DNA of 25,980 bases, taken from an uncultured Rhodospirillales bacterium (GTDB taxonomy: Bacteria > Pseudomonadota > Alphaproteobacteria > Rhodospirillales > Defluviicoccaceae). The position numbers were made by a program, and so were the translations under genes. This document shows positions 9,406 to 18,774 of the stretch, piece by piece. The DNA lies in the NCBI GenBank assembly GCA_937127205.1, contig CAKZLS010000235.1:1-25980 (forward strand), in the 5' to 3' direction. Below the pieces are notes generated by a model, which was not told the DNA's origin, ran no database searches, and saw only the letters and a program-made list of their open reading frames with translations. Numbering within the stretch: position 1 is the stretch's first letter; each line of letters begins with the position of its first letter.

Positions 9406-9461
9406 TAAACTCAGCCGCTACTGATACAAACGTCCGCTTGTATACGTTTCAACACTGCAAC

Positions 9462-9836
9462 TCAGTCCGCGCCCTGCAGCAACAGCTTGACCTTCTCCGT
9501 CAGGTCACGCGTCGAGAAGGGTTTGGTGACGTAATCATTCGCACCCAGGGCGATGCCCTTTTCGCGATCCACCTCGCGACCTTTCGCGGTCAGCATAATG
9601 ATGTAGATATCGCCGTAGTCGGGATTGGAGCGGATGGTCTGACACACGTCGTAGCCATCACGCTTTGGGATCATGACGTCTAATAGAATGAGGTCCGGCG
9701 CACGGTCCTCAACAGCCGCCAGTGCCTGCTCGCCGTCGCTGGCGACGCGGACGTCGAAGCCCGCTTTCTTCATTAGAAACTGAAGCGAAAGTACGATATT
9801 CGGCTCGTCTTCGACGACGAGAATGGATTTCGCCAT
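9462..9836 (-). CDS. Single-domain response regulator (receiver only)
   Basis: A 124-residue CheY-like receiver with all phosphotransfer residues: the acidic pair in VVEDEPN, phosphoacceptor D53 in LLDVMIPKRDG, switch T83 in MLTAKGRE and K105 in VTKPFS. No DNA-binding or other output domain follows. It must therefore signal through protein contacts or pass phosphate onward. ATG 9836 is preferred because GGAGG sits five bases upstream; an ATG at 9869 would add eleven charged residues. It is the first gene of the leftward four-gene operon, and the SSS-histidine kinase at the other end is the obvious phosphodonor. A TATATT box at 9910-9905 could be the -10 of the operon promoter, but no good -35 accompanies it. 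Confidence 0.93.
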   Translation of the reverse strand: MAKSILVVEDEPNIVLSLQFLMKKAGFDVRVASDGEQALAAVEDRAPDLILLDVMIPKRDGYDVCQTIRSNPDYGDIYIIMLTAKGREVDREKGIALGANDYVTKPFSTRDLTEKVKLLLQGAD

Positions 9837-9997
9837 TCTCTCCTCCCGTGCATGCTCTTTCCGGTGCATTCTTTAGTCGCCCGCGCCTGCGTGCCGGAAC
9901 CATTAATATACCACTTTTGAAAATGTTTAAGCTCTTTCACGAATTTGCCAACGGATTGCATGCGCCAGGGATGACAGGCTATACAAAAGCTTACCAT

Positions 9998-10009
9998 CAG
10001 TGATCACTG
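9998..10009. promoter_or_regulatory. Operator-like palindrome between divergent operons
   Basis: The sequence CAGTGATCACTG is a perfect 12-bp palindrome, flanked by TACCA (9992-9996) and TGGTA (10008-10012) in inverted orientation. It lies between the response-regulator operon and ettA, where a DNA-binding protein could act on either promoter. No known regulator matches it by eye. A second inverted repeat, GTCACCG (10018-10024) with CGGTGAC (10050-10056), lies in the probable ettA leader. Confidence 0.3.
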
Positions 10010-10087
10010 GTATGACAGTCACCGTTTGCGCCACCGAAGCATTCTATGCCGGTGACGCAGCCCGCCGCCCAATGTCCGGAGTTAAGC

Positions 10088-11770
10088 ATGGCCGCCTATC
10101 AATATGTCTACGTGATGAAAGGATTGACCCGAACATTTCCCGGCGGGCGCGAAATCCTCAAGAATGTTTCACTGTCCTTCCTTCCCGGCGTCAAAATTGG
10201 CGTCCTTGGTGTCAACGGTTCCGGCAAGTCGACACTGATGAAGATCATGGCCGGGCTCGATACCGAATTTGACGGCGAAGCGTGGGCCGCCGAAGGGATT
10301 CGGGTGGGATATCTGCCTCAGGAACCGGATCTGGATCCATCCAAAAACGTGGAGGACAACATCCTAGAGGCTCTGGGCGCGACCAAGGGTTTGGTCGACC
10401 AGTTTAATGCCATCAGCGCCCGGTTCGCCGAGCCCCTCGACGACGACGAAATGAACATGTTGCTGGCGGAGCAGGGCGATCTACAGGAGAAGATCGATGC
10501 GGTCGGCGGATGGGAACTGGAGCGGACGATCGAAGTGGCGATGGATGCGTTGAGGTGTCCGCCCGGCGATGCCGACGTGAACAAATTATCCGGCGGTGAA
10601 CGGCGACGGGTAGCGCTATGCCGGCTCCTGCTGGAACATCCCGACATGCTGTTGCTGGACGAGCCCACCAACCACCTCGACGCCGAATCCGTCGCATGGT
10701 TGGAGCGGTTCCTTAAGGACTACGACGGCACCGTTATGGTGGTAACCCACGATCGCTATTTCCTCGACAACGTAACCGGTTGGATTTTGGAAATCGATCG
10801 CGGCCGCGGAATTCCTTATGAGGGCAACTATTCGTCGTGGCTTGAGCAGAAACAGAAACGCCTGGGGCAGGAAGAGCGACAGGAGTCGGCACGGCAACGG
10901 ACATTAAAACAAGAACTCGAGTGGATCCGTCAATCGCCGAGGGCCCGACAGGCCAAAAGCAAGGCGCGTATCACCGCCTACGAGGAATTGCTCGCCACCG
11001 CCCGCGATACACCCATTGGTGTCGCACAAATCGTCATTCCTCCCGGATCGCGCCTGGGCAACCTTGTTGTCGAGGCCGAGCGCGTGCGCAAGGGCTACGG
11101 CAACCGACTGCTCATCGACGACTTGGACTTTCGCCTTCCGCCCGGCGGCATTGTCGGAGTTATCGGTCCCAACGGAGCCGGCAAGACAACGCTGTTTCGG
11201 ATGATTACCGAACAGGAACAGCCGGATGGCGGAACGATCAGAATCGGAGAAACCGTCACCTTGGGCTACGTCGACCAATCCCGCGACACGCTCGACCCCA
11301 AGCACACCGTTTGGGAAGAAATCTCCGGCGGTCTCGACGAAGTGGAGTTGGGCAAGGGCAAAATGCAAAGCCGCGCGTACGTGGGCCAGTTCAATTTCAA
11401 GGGCCCCGACCAGCAGAAGCGGATGGAAACCCTCTCCGGCGGCGAGCGGAACCGCGTCCACTTGGCGAAGATGCTGAAATCGGGCGCGAATGTCTTGTTG
11501 CTGGACGAACCCACAAACGATCTGGACATCGAGACCCTCAGGGCGCTCGAGGATGCGCTCGTGGCGTTCGCCGGCTGCGCCGTGGTCATCAGCCACGACC
11601 GATGGTTCCTTGACCGCATAGCCACCCACATCCTCGCCTTCGAGGGCGACAGCCAGGTTGTCTGGTTCGAGGGCAATTACGAAGACTACGAAGCGGATCG
11701 CCACCGCCGTTTGGGCGCTGAGGCGGATCAGCCGCACCGGATCAAGTACAAGCCGCTAACACGGGGGTGA
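10088..11770 (+). CDS. ettA: Energy-dependent translational throttle protein EttA (ABC-F)
   Basis: A 560-residue cytosolic ABC-F ATPase with two ABC domains and no membrane segments; E. coli EttA has 555. Domain 1 has Walker A GVNGSGKST (41-49), signature LSGGERRR and Walker B LLLDEPTNHLD. Domain 2 has GPNGAGKTT, LSGGERNR and LLLDEPTNDLD. The domains are joined by the charged interdomain helices (around SWLEQKQKRLGQEERQ) that in EttA contact the P-site tRNA. The N-terminus MAAYQYVYVMKGLTRTFPGG resembles EttA more than Uup or YbiT. EttA binds the ribosomal E site and gates the first elongation steps according to ATP/ADP level. ATG 10088 has GGAG six bases upstream; an in-frame ATG at 10046 lacks this support. 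The gene is convergent with mlaC, with a 20-bp palindrome between them. Confidence 0.95.
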   Translation: MAAYQYVYVMKGLTRTFPGGREILKNVSLSFLPGVKIGVLGVNGSGKSTLMKIMAGLDTEFDGEAWAAEGIRVGYLPQEPDLDPSKNVEDNILEALGATKGLVDQFNAISARFAEPLDDDEMNMLLAEQGDLQEKIDAVGGWELERTIEVAMDALRCPPGDADVNKLSGGERRRVALCRLLLEHPDMLLLDEPTNHLDAESVAWLERFLKDYDGTVMVVTHDRYFLDNVTGWILEIDRGRGIPYEGNYSSWLEQKQKRLGQEERQESARQRTLKQELEWIRQSPRARQAKSKARITAYEELLATARDTPIGVAQIVIPPGSRLGNLVVEAERVRKGYGNRLLIDDLDFRLPPGGIVGVIGPNGAGKTTLFRMITEQEQPDGGTIRIGETVTLGYVDQSRDTLDPKHTVWEEISGGLDEVELGKGKMQSRAYVGQFNFKGPDQQKRMETLSGGERNRVHLAKMLKSGANVLLLDEPTNDLDIETLRALEDALVAFAGCAVVISHDRWFLDRIATHILAFEGDSQVVWFEGNYEDYEADRHRRLGAEADQPHRIKYKPLTRG

Positions 11771-11818
11771 AGCCAGGGGTAACAGCGGTAAATCGACCCT
11801 GAGAATGGAATTTCGCGC

Positions 11819-11838
11819 GCGACGGACGCGTCCGTCGC
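11819..11838. terminator. Perfect 20-bp palindrome between convergent genes, possible bidirectional terminator
   Basis: GCGACGGACGCGTCCGTCGC is its own reverse complement and lies three bases beyond the mlaC stop and 48 bases beyond the ettA stop. In RNA it would form a GC-rich hairpin from either strand. There is no T-run on either side, so it is not a classical intrinsic terminator; it may stabilise 3' ends or act with Rho. Confidence 0.4.
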
Positions 11839-11840
11839 TC

Positions 11841-12497
11841 CTATGCGGAGATACCCAGGTCGATCTTCAACTCGGCCACCTTTTCCCGCAAAACGATCAG
11901 CAAGCTCTCCACGTTGCCGCCGCCTTGATGGATGGTTGACGCGAAATCCGACCGTAATGTTTGGCTCAGCGATGTCCCCTCGACCATGACATCGGTGATC
12001 CGATACGTGTCGCCTTTGTGCCCAACGCGCCAGTCGACCCTGATCGGTTTGTCACCCCCTGGTCGAATGAACTCGGAGAACACTGTTACCGACCGTTGGT
12101 CGTTTTCGGTCGCCCTTAGGATCTTCAATTGTTCTCCGGAGTAATCGCTAAACCGCTTAACGTAACCGTAAACAATGTAATCCTCGAAAAGTGACAGGTA
12201 CTCCTTGCGCTCAGCATCGGAAGCTTGTCTCCAGTAGCGGCCCAAGACCCACCTGCCGATTGCCGAGGATGCGAAATATTGACGCAGCAGACCGCGAAAA
12301 GACTCAACGCGCTTTTCCGATGACTCGCCCGTTTTATTCAGCAGTGCGGTTGCTTCGTCCGATAGCGATCGGACCAGGTCCTGAGCTCCTTGGGCCGGCG
12401 TATCGGCCCAAGCAGGTTTACCGTGAGTCAGTAGCAGTAGCGAAAAGACAATCGCCAACAATGAAAACGCCGGAACCGGCCTTATCACTCTCCGCAT
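11841..12497 (-). CDS. mlaC: MlaC-like periplasmic phospholipid-binding protein (Ttg2/HpnM family)
   Basis: A 218-residue exported protein. The signal peptide has a hydrophobic core near residues 10-24 and a likely cleavage at AWA-DT (about residue 32). The mature part fits the MlaC/Tol-Tol-Ttg2 family, including SAIGRWVLGRYWRQASDAER in the middle and DWRVGHKGDTYRITDVMVEG toward the C-terminus. MlaC shuttles phospholipids across the periplasm between the outer-membrane MlaA complex and an inner-membrane MlaFEDB transporter. Here it follows mlaA by about 33 bases, so the two are probably one transcript; no mlaFEDB genes are visible. In some bacteria the same family (HpnM) serves hopanoid transport, an alternative that cannot be excluded. 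ATG 12497 has GGGAG six bases upstream; the TTG just before it is less likely. Confidence 0.9.
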   Translation of the reverse strand: MRRVIRPVPAFSLLAIVFSLLLLTHGKPAWADTPAQGAQDLVRSLSDEATALLNKTGESSEKRVESFRGLLRQYFASSAIGRWVLGRYWRQASDAERKEYLSLFEDYIVYGYVKRFSDYSGEQLKILRATENDQRSVTVFSEFIRPGGDKPIRVDWRVGHKGDTYRITDVMVEGTSLSQTLRSDFASTIHQGGGNVESLLIVLREKVAELKIDLGISA

Positions 12498-12530
12498 CAA
12501 GATCTCCCATTCGAAATGTAGCGCTTACCC

Positions 12531-13421
12531 TTATTCGGGCAAAGGCTCGTCAAGTTCCGGCATGTCCGACATATCCGGAAAATCAGTGGTCGCCGGTTCG
12601 GCGGGTTGCTCTTCACGCTCGGACGCCGGCTTCCACCTCTGATATATGAACTTGTCGACATCGTTCCGGCGATTCTGCCGATAAAGGCTGCGTACGGCAG
12701 CATAAAAATCCAGAGACGTTTTTTCGACTTCGTCGAATTCGTCAAGGAAGCGAGACCGGGTATCGACGGCGGTCAACACGGTCCGTGTCATGGAATACGG
12801 GAATAGGGCATCGTTTCCGAGTGTCCCCAGCAGGCCGATGGGGTCGAGAATAAGACTATCTACGACCCGGCCGGTAGCATCGCGCGGGTTGGAAGGACCA
12901 ATGACCGGCAGCATCAAATAGGGTCCCTCACCGACGCCCCACACCGCCAGCGTCTTGCCGAAATCATCCTCGTGGCGTTGCCAGCCCAGCTCCGTGGCCG
13001 GGTCGCCCAGACCACCGACGCCTAGAGTGGTATTGATAAGAAATCGCGTAAATGTGACGCCGGCATTGTTCATATTGGTCTGCAGCAGATCGTTGGCCAG
13101 AATAACCGGCGTTTGCAGATTATTGAGAAAATTGTGTATCCCGGTCTGGAAAGCTGGCGGCAGGAACACCGAATACATGATAGCGAACGGCTTGAGGATG
13201 AGTGTATCCAGCCCACGGTTCACCTGAAAGATGGCGCGGTTCATGGGCTCAAGCGGATCGTTGATTTCCTGGTACTCTGCATACGCTTCGGTATCGGACG
13301 GATCCGGAGCGCTGGCACAGCCCGATATGCTGAAAACGACAAGCAGAGCCGCCAGGAATCGCGTCGGAGCGCCCCGAAATGTTGCCATGGCGCCGTCGAC
13401 CACAAATGTCATCCGTTCCAT
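12531..13421 (-). CDS. mlaA: MlaA/VacJ-family outer-membrane lipoprotein
   Basis: A lipoprotein of about 296 residues. A hydrophobic stretch (FLAALLVVFSI) leads into the lipobox SISGC, so the mature protein starts at Cys and is lipidated. The MlaA signature follows: DPLEPMNRAIFQVNRGLDTL, then the long amphipathic core and FGKTLAVWGVGEGPYLMLP, the most conserved block of the family. MlaA sits in the inner leaflet of the outer membrane with a porin and removes misplaced phospholipids, handing them to MlaC. The Pro- and acid-rich C-terminal tail (about the last 30 residues) looks disordered. I chose ATG 13421 because AAGG lies nine bases upstream. ATG 13412 and ATG 13388 are alternatives; the latter gives the most typical short lipoprotein signal but lacks a ribosome-binding site. 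Confidence 0.92.
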   Translation of the reverse strand: MERMTFVVDGAMATFRGAPTRFLAALLVVFSISGCASAPDPSDTEAYAEYQEINDPLEPMNRAIFQVNRGLDTLILKPFAIMYSVFLPPAFQTGIHNFLNNLQTPVILANDLLQTNMNNAGVTFTRFLINTTLGVGGLGDPATELGWQRHEDDFGKTLAVWGVGEGPYLMLPVIGPSNPRDATGRVVDSLILDPIGLLGTLGNDALFPYSMTRTVLTAVDTRSRFLDEFDEVEKTSLDFYAAVRSLYRQNRRNDVDKFIYQRWKPASEREEQPAEPATTDFPDMSDMPELDEPLPE

Positions 13422-13690
13422 CAATCGTTACCTTGACGAAGCTGTTGGCTAAAATGGTTTGATGGCAGCTTCGCCAAGCGCAATCCTCAAACCAAGCAGA
13501 CCGTTCGCGGCCGAAAGCTTGATTTCCCGGCCACATAAAACAAGCTAAACGTTTGCGCCCACTCAATGGTTGCCACGCGCAAACCAAGCAAAGTATTCAT
13601 CCTCAAGTAACATAGCGGATATGAAAACGCCAGTGGCGCCTTCGAAGGAAGCCGCCACGAGGTACAAAATCACACCGCTTGATCTATGTG

Positions 13691-13708
13691 TTTGGAAATG
13701 TTTCCAAA
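13691..13708. promoter_or_regulatory. Operator-like dyad TTTGGAAA-TG-TTTCCAAA
   Basis: Two perfect 8-bp arms separated by two bases form an 18-bp dyad in the AT-richer part of the mlaA/metF gap. Spacing and symmetry suit binding by a dimeric regulator. It lies about 190 bases upstream of the sigma-54-like element, a distance compatible with an enhancer site. The cognate protein is unknown. Confidence 0.35.
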
Positions 13709-13897
13709 TTGTCGCAGCGTTTGGGCTACCGACTATCGTAAATGGCACTGCAAATGTTCCGAACTCATATCGGAATCTAGCCGCACTTTCACTCAAATAG
13801 GTCAGCGCAATGCCTCTGGTATATCATCGACGGACTTTATCCGCTGGCCCGGATGGAGGTTGACATTTGCCCTCGTTATACGGAAAACGAGACAGCT

Positions 13898-13913
13898 TGG
13901 CAGGGGAGTTGCG
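13898..13913 (+). promoter_or_regulatory. Candidate sigma-54 (-24/-12) promoter for metF-metH
   Basis: TGGCAGGGGAGTTGCG matches the sigma-54 consensus TGGCACGN4TTGCW at the key positions: GG at 13899-13900 and GC at 13911-13912, exactly ten bases between them, and TTGC in the -12 box. It differs at the C of TGGCAC. Transcription would start near 13924, giving a leader of about 80 bases before ATG 14004. No sigma-70 promoter of comparable quality is visible, although TTGACA occurs at 13860-13865 with no -10 at proper spacing. Confidence 0.4.
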
Positions 13914-14003
13914 CACACGGCACGCCTTGCGGCAGCGATGCTCCTTTCCGTGTTGAATGACACGAACGACAACCTCACATCCTGACTAAGGTGCGCAGCC
14001 TCG

Positions 14004-14945
14004 ATGGTTACATCTGGAACGCGGACAATTTTGCCCATAACGACCCCGTTACCGCGCAACGTAAAGGTTTCATTCGAATTTTTCCCGCCGAAAACGGAAA
14101 AAATGGAAGAGAACCTTTGGGTCTGCGTCGAGCGTCTGGCAACGCTTAACCCGGCTTATGTCTCGGTAACGTATGGCGCCGGCGGCACCACGAGAGAGCG
14201 GACTCACGCCACGGTCACCCGCATTCGCCGCGAAACCAGTTTGGAGCCGGCCGCTCACCTGACCTGCGTTGGCGCCACCCGCGAAGAAATCGACGAGGTT
14301 GCGCGCACATACTGGGATGCGGGTATTCGTCATATCGTGGCGCTCCGCGGCGATCCTCCGGAGGGGGTTGACCGGTATGCACCCTACCCGGGCGGTTACG
14401 CTTATGCTTGCGATCTCGTGGCGGGGCTGAAGAACGTCGCCGACTTCGATATCAGTGTCTCGGCCTATCCGGAAACCCATCCTGAGTCGGCCAATGGCCA
14501 CGTGGACATCGATTACCTGAAACGCAAGATCGATGCCGGTGCCAGCCGTGCCATCACTCAGTTTTTTTTCGACACGGACGTCTATTTCCGGTTTCTCGAC
14601 CGCGTCCACGCGGCGGACATCAACGTCCCGATCATTCCGGGCATCCTCCCGGTCACCAATTTCAATCAGGTGGTCAACTTCGCCAAAATGTGCGGTGCGT
14701 CCGTCCCGAAGTGGATGGCCGACGTGTTCGAGGGATTGGATAACGATCCGGCGACCCGCAAGTTGGTGGCAGCCTCGGTGGCGGCGGAACAATGCCGGGC
14801 CCTGTATTCGGGCGGCGTCGAACATTTCCACTTCTACACGCTGAACCGCGCCGATCTTGCCTACGCCATCTGCCATGTGCTTGGCGTCCGCCCCGAAGTC
14901 GCGCCGGCGGATGCCCCAGAACTCGTCACCCAGGCCGGAGAATAA
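14004..14945 (+). CDS. metF: 5,10-methylenetetrahydrofolate reductase
   Basis: A 313-residue flavoprotein that reduces 5,10-methylene-THF to 5-methyl-THF, the methyl donor for methionine synthase; E. coli MetF has 296 residues. The family motifs are clear: VSFEFFPPKTEKMEENLW near the N-terminus with the catalytic Glu, VSVTYGAGG, HLTCVGATREEI, VALRGDPPEG with the Asp that tunes the flavin, and AITQFFFDTDVYFRFLDR. The first 20 residues are a non-conserved extension; ATG 14004 has AAGG about eleven bases upstream and no better start is visible. Only two bases separate its TAA from the GTG of the next gene, so metF and both metH parts form one operon supplying and using 5-methyl-THF. Confidence 0.96.
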   Translation: MVTSGTRTILPITTPLPRNVKVSFEFFPPKTEKMEENLWVCVERLATLNPAYVSVTYGAGGTTRERTHATVTRIRRETSLEPAAHLTCVGATREEIDEVARTYWDAGIRHIVALRGDPPEGVDRYAPYPGGYAYACDLVAGLKNVADFDISVSAYPETHPESANGHVDIDYLKRKIDAGASRAITQFFFDTDVYFRFLDRVHAADINVPIIPGILPVTNFNQVVNFAKMCGASVPKWMADVFEGLDNDPATRKLVAASVAAEQCRALYSGGVEHFHFYTLNRADLAYAICHVLGVRPEVAPADAPELVTQAGE

Positions 14946-14947
14946 CG

Positions 14948-16011
14948 GTGCTCGAACGCCAGCAACGCATTGACGCCCTTACCCAATCGATGAACGAGCG
15001 TATTCTCGTTCTCGATGGCGCTATGGGGACGATGATCCAGCGGCACAAGCTCGACGAGCAGGCCTACCGCGGCGAGCGTTTCGCCGACTGGTCCCGCGAC
15101 GTCAAGGGCAACAACGATCTTCTCGTCCTCACCCAGCCGGATGTCATCCGCGACATTCACGACGCCTATTTCAGCGCCGGCGCCGATATCGTCGAGACCA
15201 ACACCTTCAATTCCACCTGGATCGCCATGGCGGACTATGGAATGGAAGAACTGGCCCGCGAGTTGAACGTTGCCGGCGCGCGCTTGGCTCGCGAGGCCGC
15301 CGATCAGCGAACCCGGGAGGAACCGGACAAACCCAGATACGTTGCCGGCGCCCTTGGTCCCACCAATCGGACCGCATCCATTTCGCCCGACGTCAACGAC
15401 CCGGGATACCGCAACGTCTCGTTCGATGACCTGAGAGCGGCGTACCGCGAGGCCGCCGACGGCCTGATCGAAGGCGGCGCGGATCTGCTCTTGGTGGAGA
15501 CCGTGTTCGACACCCTTAATGCCAAGGCGGCGCTGTTCGCCATCGACGAGCTGTTCGACGATCTCGGCGTGCGGCTGCCGGTGATGATTTCGGGAACCAT
15601 CACAGATCTCTCCGGGCGCAACCTGTCGGGGCAAACCGCTGAGGCATTCTGGAATTCGGTGCGCCACGCCCAGCCGCTGACCATTGGTCTCAACTGTGCA
15701 CTCGGTGCCGAGGAGTTGCGCCCCTATGTGGCCGAATTGTCGCGGGTGGCGGAGACCTATATCTGCGCCTATCCCAACGCCGGCCTGCCCAACGAATTCG
15801 GCGAGTACGACGAGCAACCGGAAACCACGGCGGCTCACATTCGCGAATGGGCCGAATCCGGGCTCCTCAACATCGTTGGCGGGTGCTGCGGAACAACGCC
15901 CGATCATATCGCCGGCATGGCAGAGGCCGTGACCGGCTTGAAACCCCGGCCTATTCCCGAAGTTCCCCGGCGGCTGCGGCTGTCGGGCCTCGAGCCATTC
16001 GAGCTCGCGTC

Positions 16012-16015
<4 letters not shown>
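14948..16015 (+). CDS. metH: Methionine synthase, homocysteine-binding part (split MetH, N-terminal protein)
   Basis: A 355-residue protein equivalent to the homocysteine S-methyltransferase barrel of cobalamin-dependent methionine synthase. It begins ILVLDGAMGTMIQRHKLDE and keeps the three zinc ligands: C250 in NCALGAEELRPY and C313/C314 in GGCCGTTPDHI. These match C247, C310 and C311 of E. coli MetH. It ends in LRLSGLEPFE, the usual junction with the pterin domain, and then a stop codon. GTG 14948 is the start, with GGAG seven bases upstream and the metF stop just before it. The stop overlaps the start of the next gene as ATGA, so translation is coupled. The two proteins together make one full-length MetH. 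Confidence 0.95.
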
Positions 16016-18669
<2,654 letters not shown>

Positions 18670-18679
18670 TTTTTCCATC

Positions 18680-18765
18680 GCCCCTCGCGGGGCTGGGTTG
18701 ATACGGGTTGTGAAGTCCACCAAATCGATTTGGTGAATGGCACAACAACTTAAATCCGCGAGGGG
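18680..18765 (+). repeat. Nested inverted-repeat element over the dehydrogenase ribosome-binding site
   Basis: Three nested perfect arms can be read: CCCCTCGCGG (18681-18690) with CCGCGAGGGG (18756-18765), GTTGTG (18707-18712) with CACAAC (18741-18746), and the 18-bp palindrome CACCAAATCGATTTGGTG (18718-18735) at the centre. The outer 5' arm can instead form a local hairpin GCCCC-TCGC-GGGGC (18680-18693). The outer 3' arm overlaps GGGGAG (18762-18767), the ribosome-binding site of the ATG at 18775. It may be a metH terminator region, an RNA switch, or a small palindromic mobile repeat. Confidence 0.6.
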
Positions 18766-18774
18766 AGAAGGGAA

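Larger units (their letters stand above)
13422..14003. other. 582-bp divergent mlaA/metF intergenic region
   Basis: No supported gene lies here; open frames on both strands (for example 13570-13800 plus and 13563-13796 minus) overlap each other and show no family features. The mlaA-proximal half is less GC-rich than the flanking genes. It holds the dyad 13691-13708, a hairpin CTCGTT/AACGAG with an 8-base loop at 13872-13891, a sigma-54-like element at 13898-13913, and ACACGG/CCGTGT (13915-13920 with 13948-13953), which could form a leader hairpin before metF. I looked for SAM-, SAH- and cobalamin-riboswitch features and did not find them. Confidence 0.6.

Noticed and set aside
13563..13800. 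Overlapping 76- and 77-codon frames on opposite strands
   Set aside because: Neither has a convincing ribosome-binding site or recognisable motif, and the dyad at 13691-13708 lies inside both.
13800..14003. SAM, SAH or cobalamin riboswitch before metF
   Set aside because: I looked for the conserved cores of these classes and did not see them. Hairpins exist, but their sequences do not match; a covariance-model scan would settle it.
14861..15907. A 348-codon minus-strand open frame
   Set aside because: It is antisense to the split metH N-terminal gene, which has clear zinc-site motifs; no family features are visible in the antisense translation.
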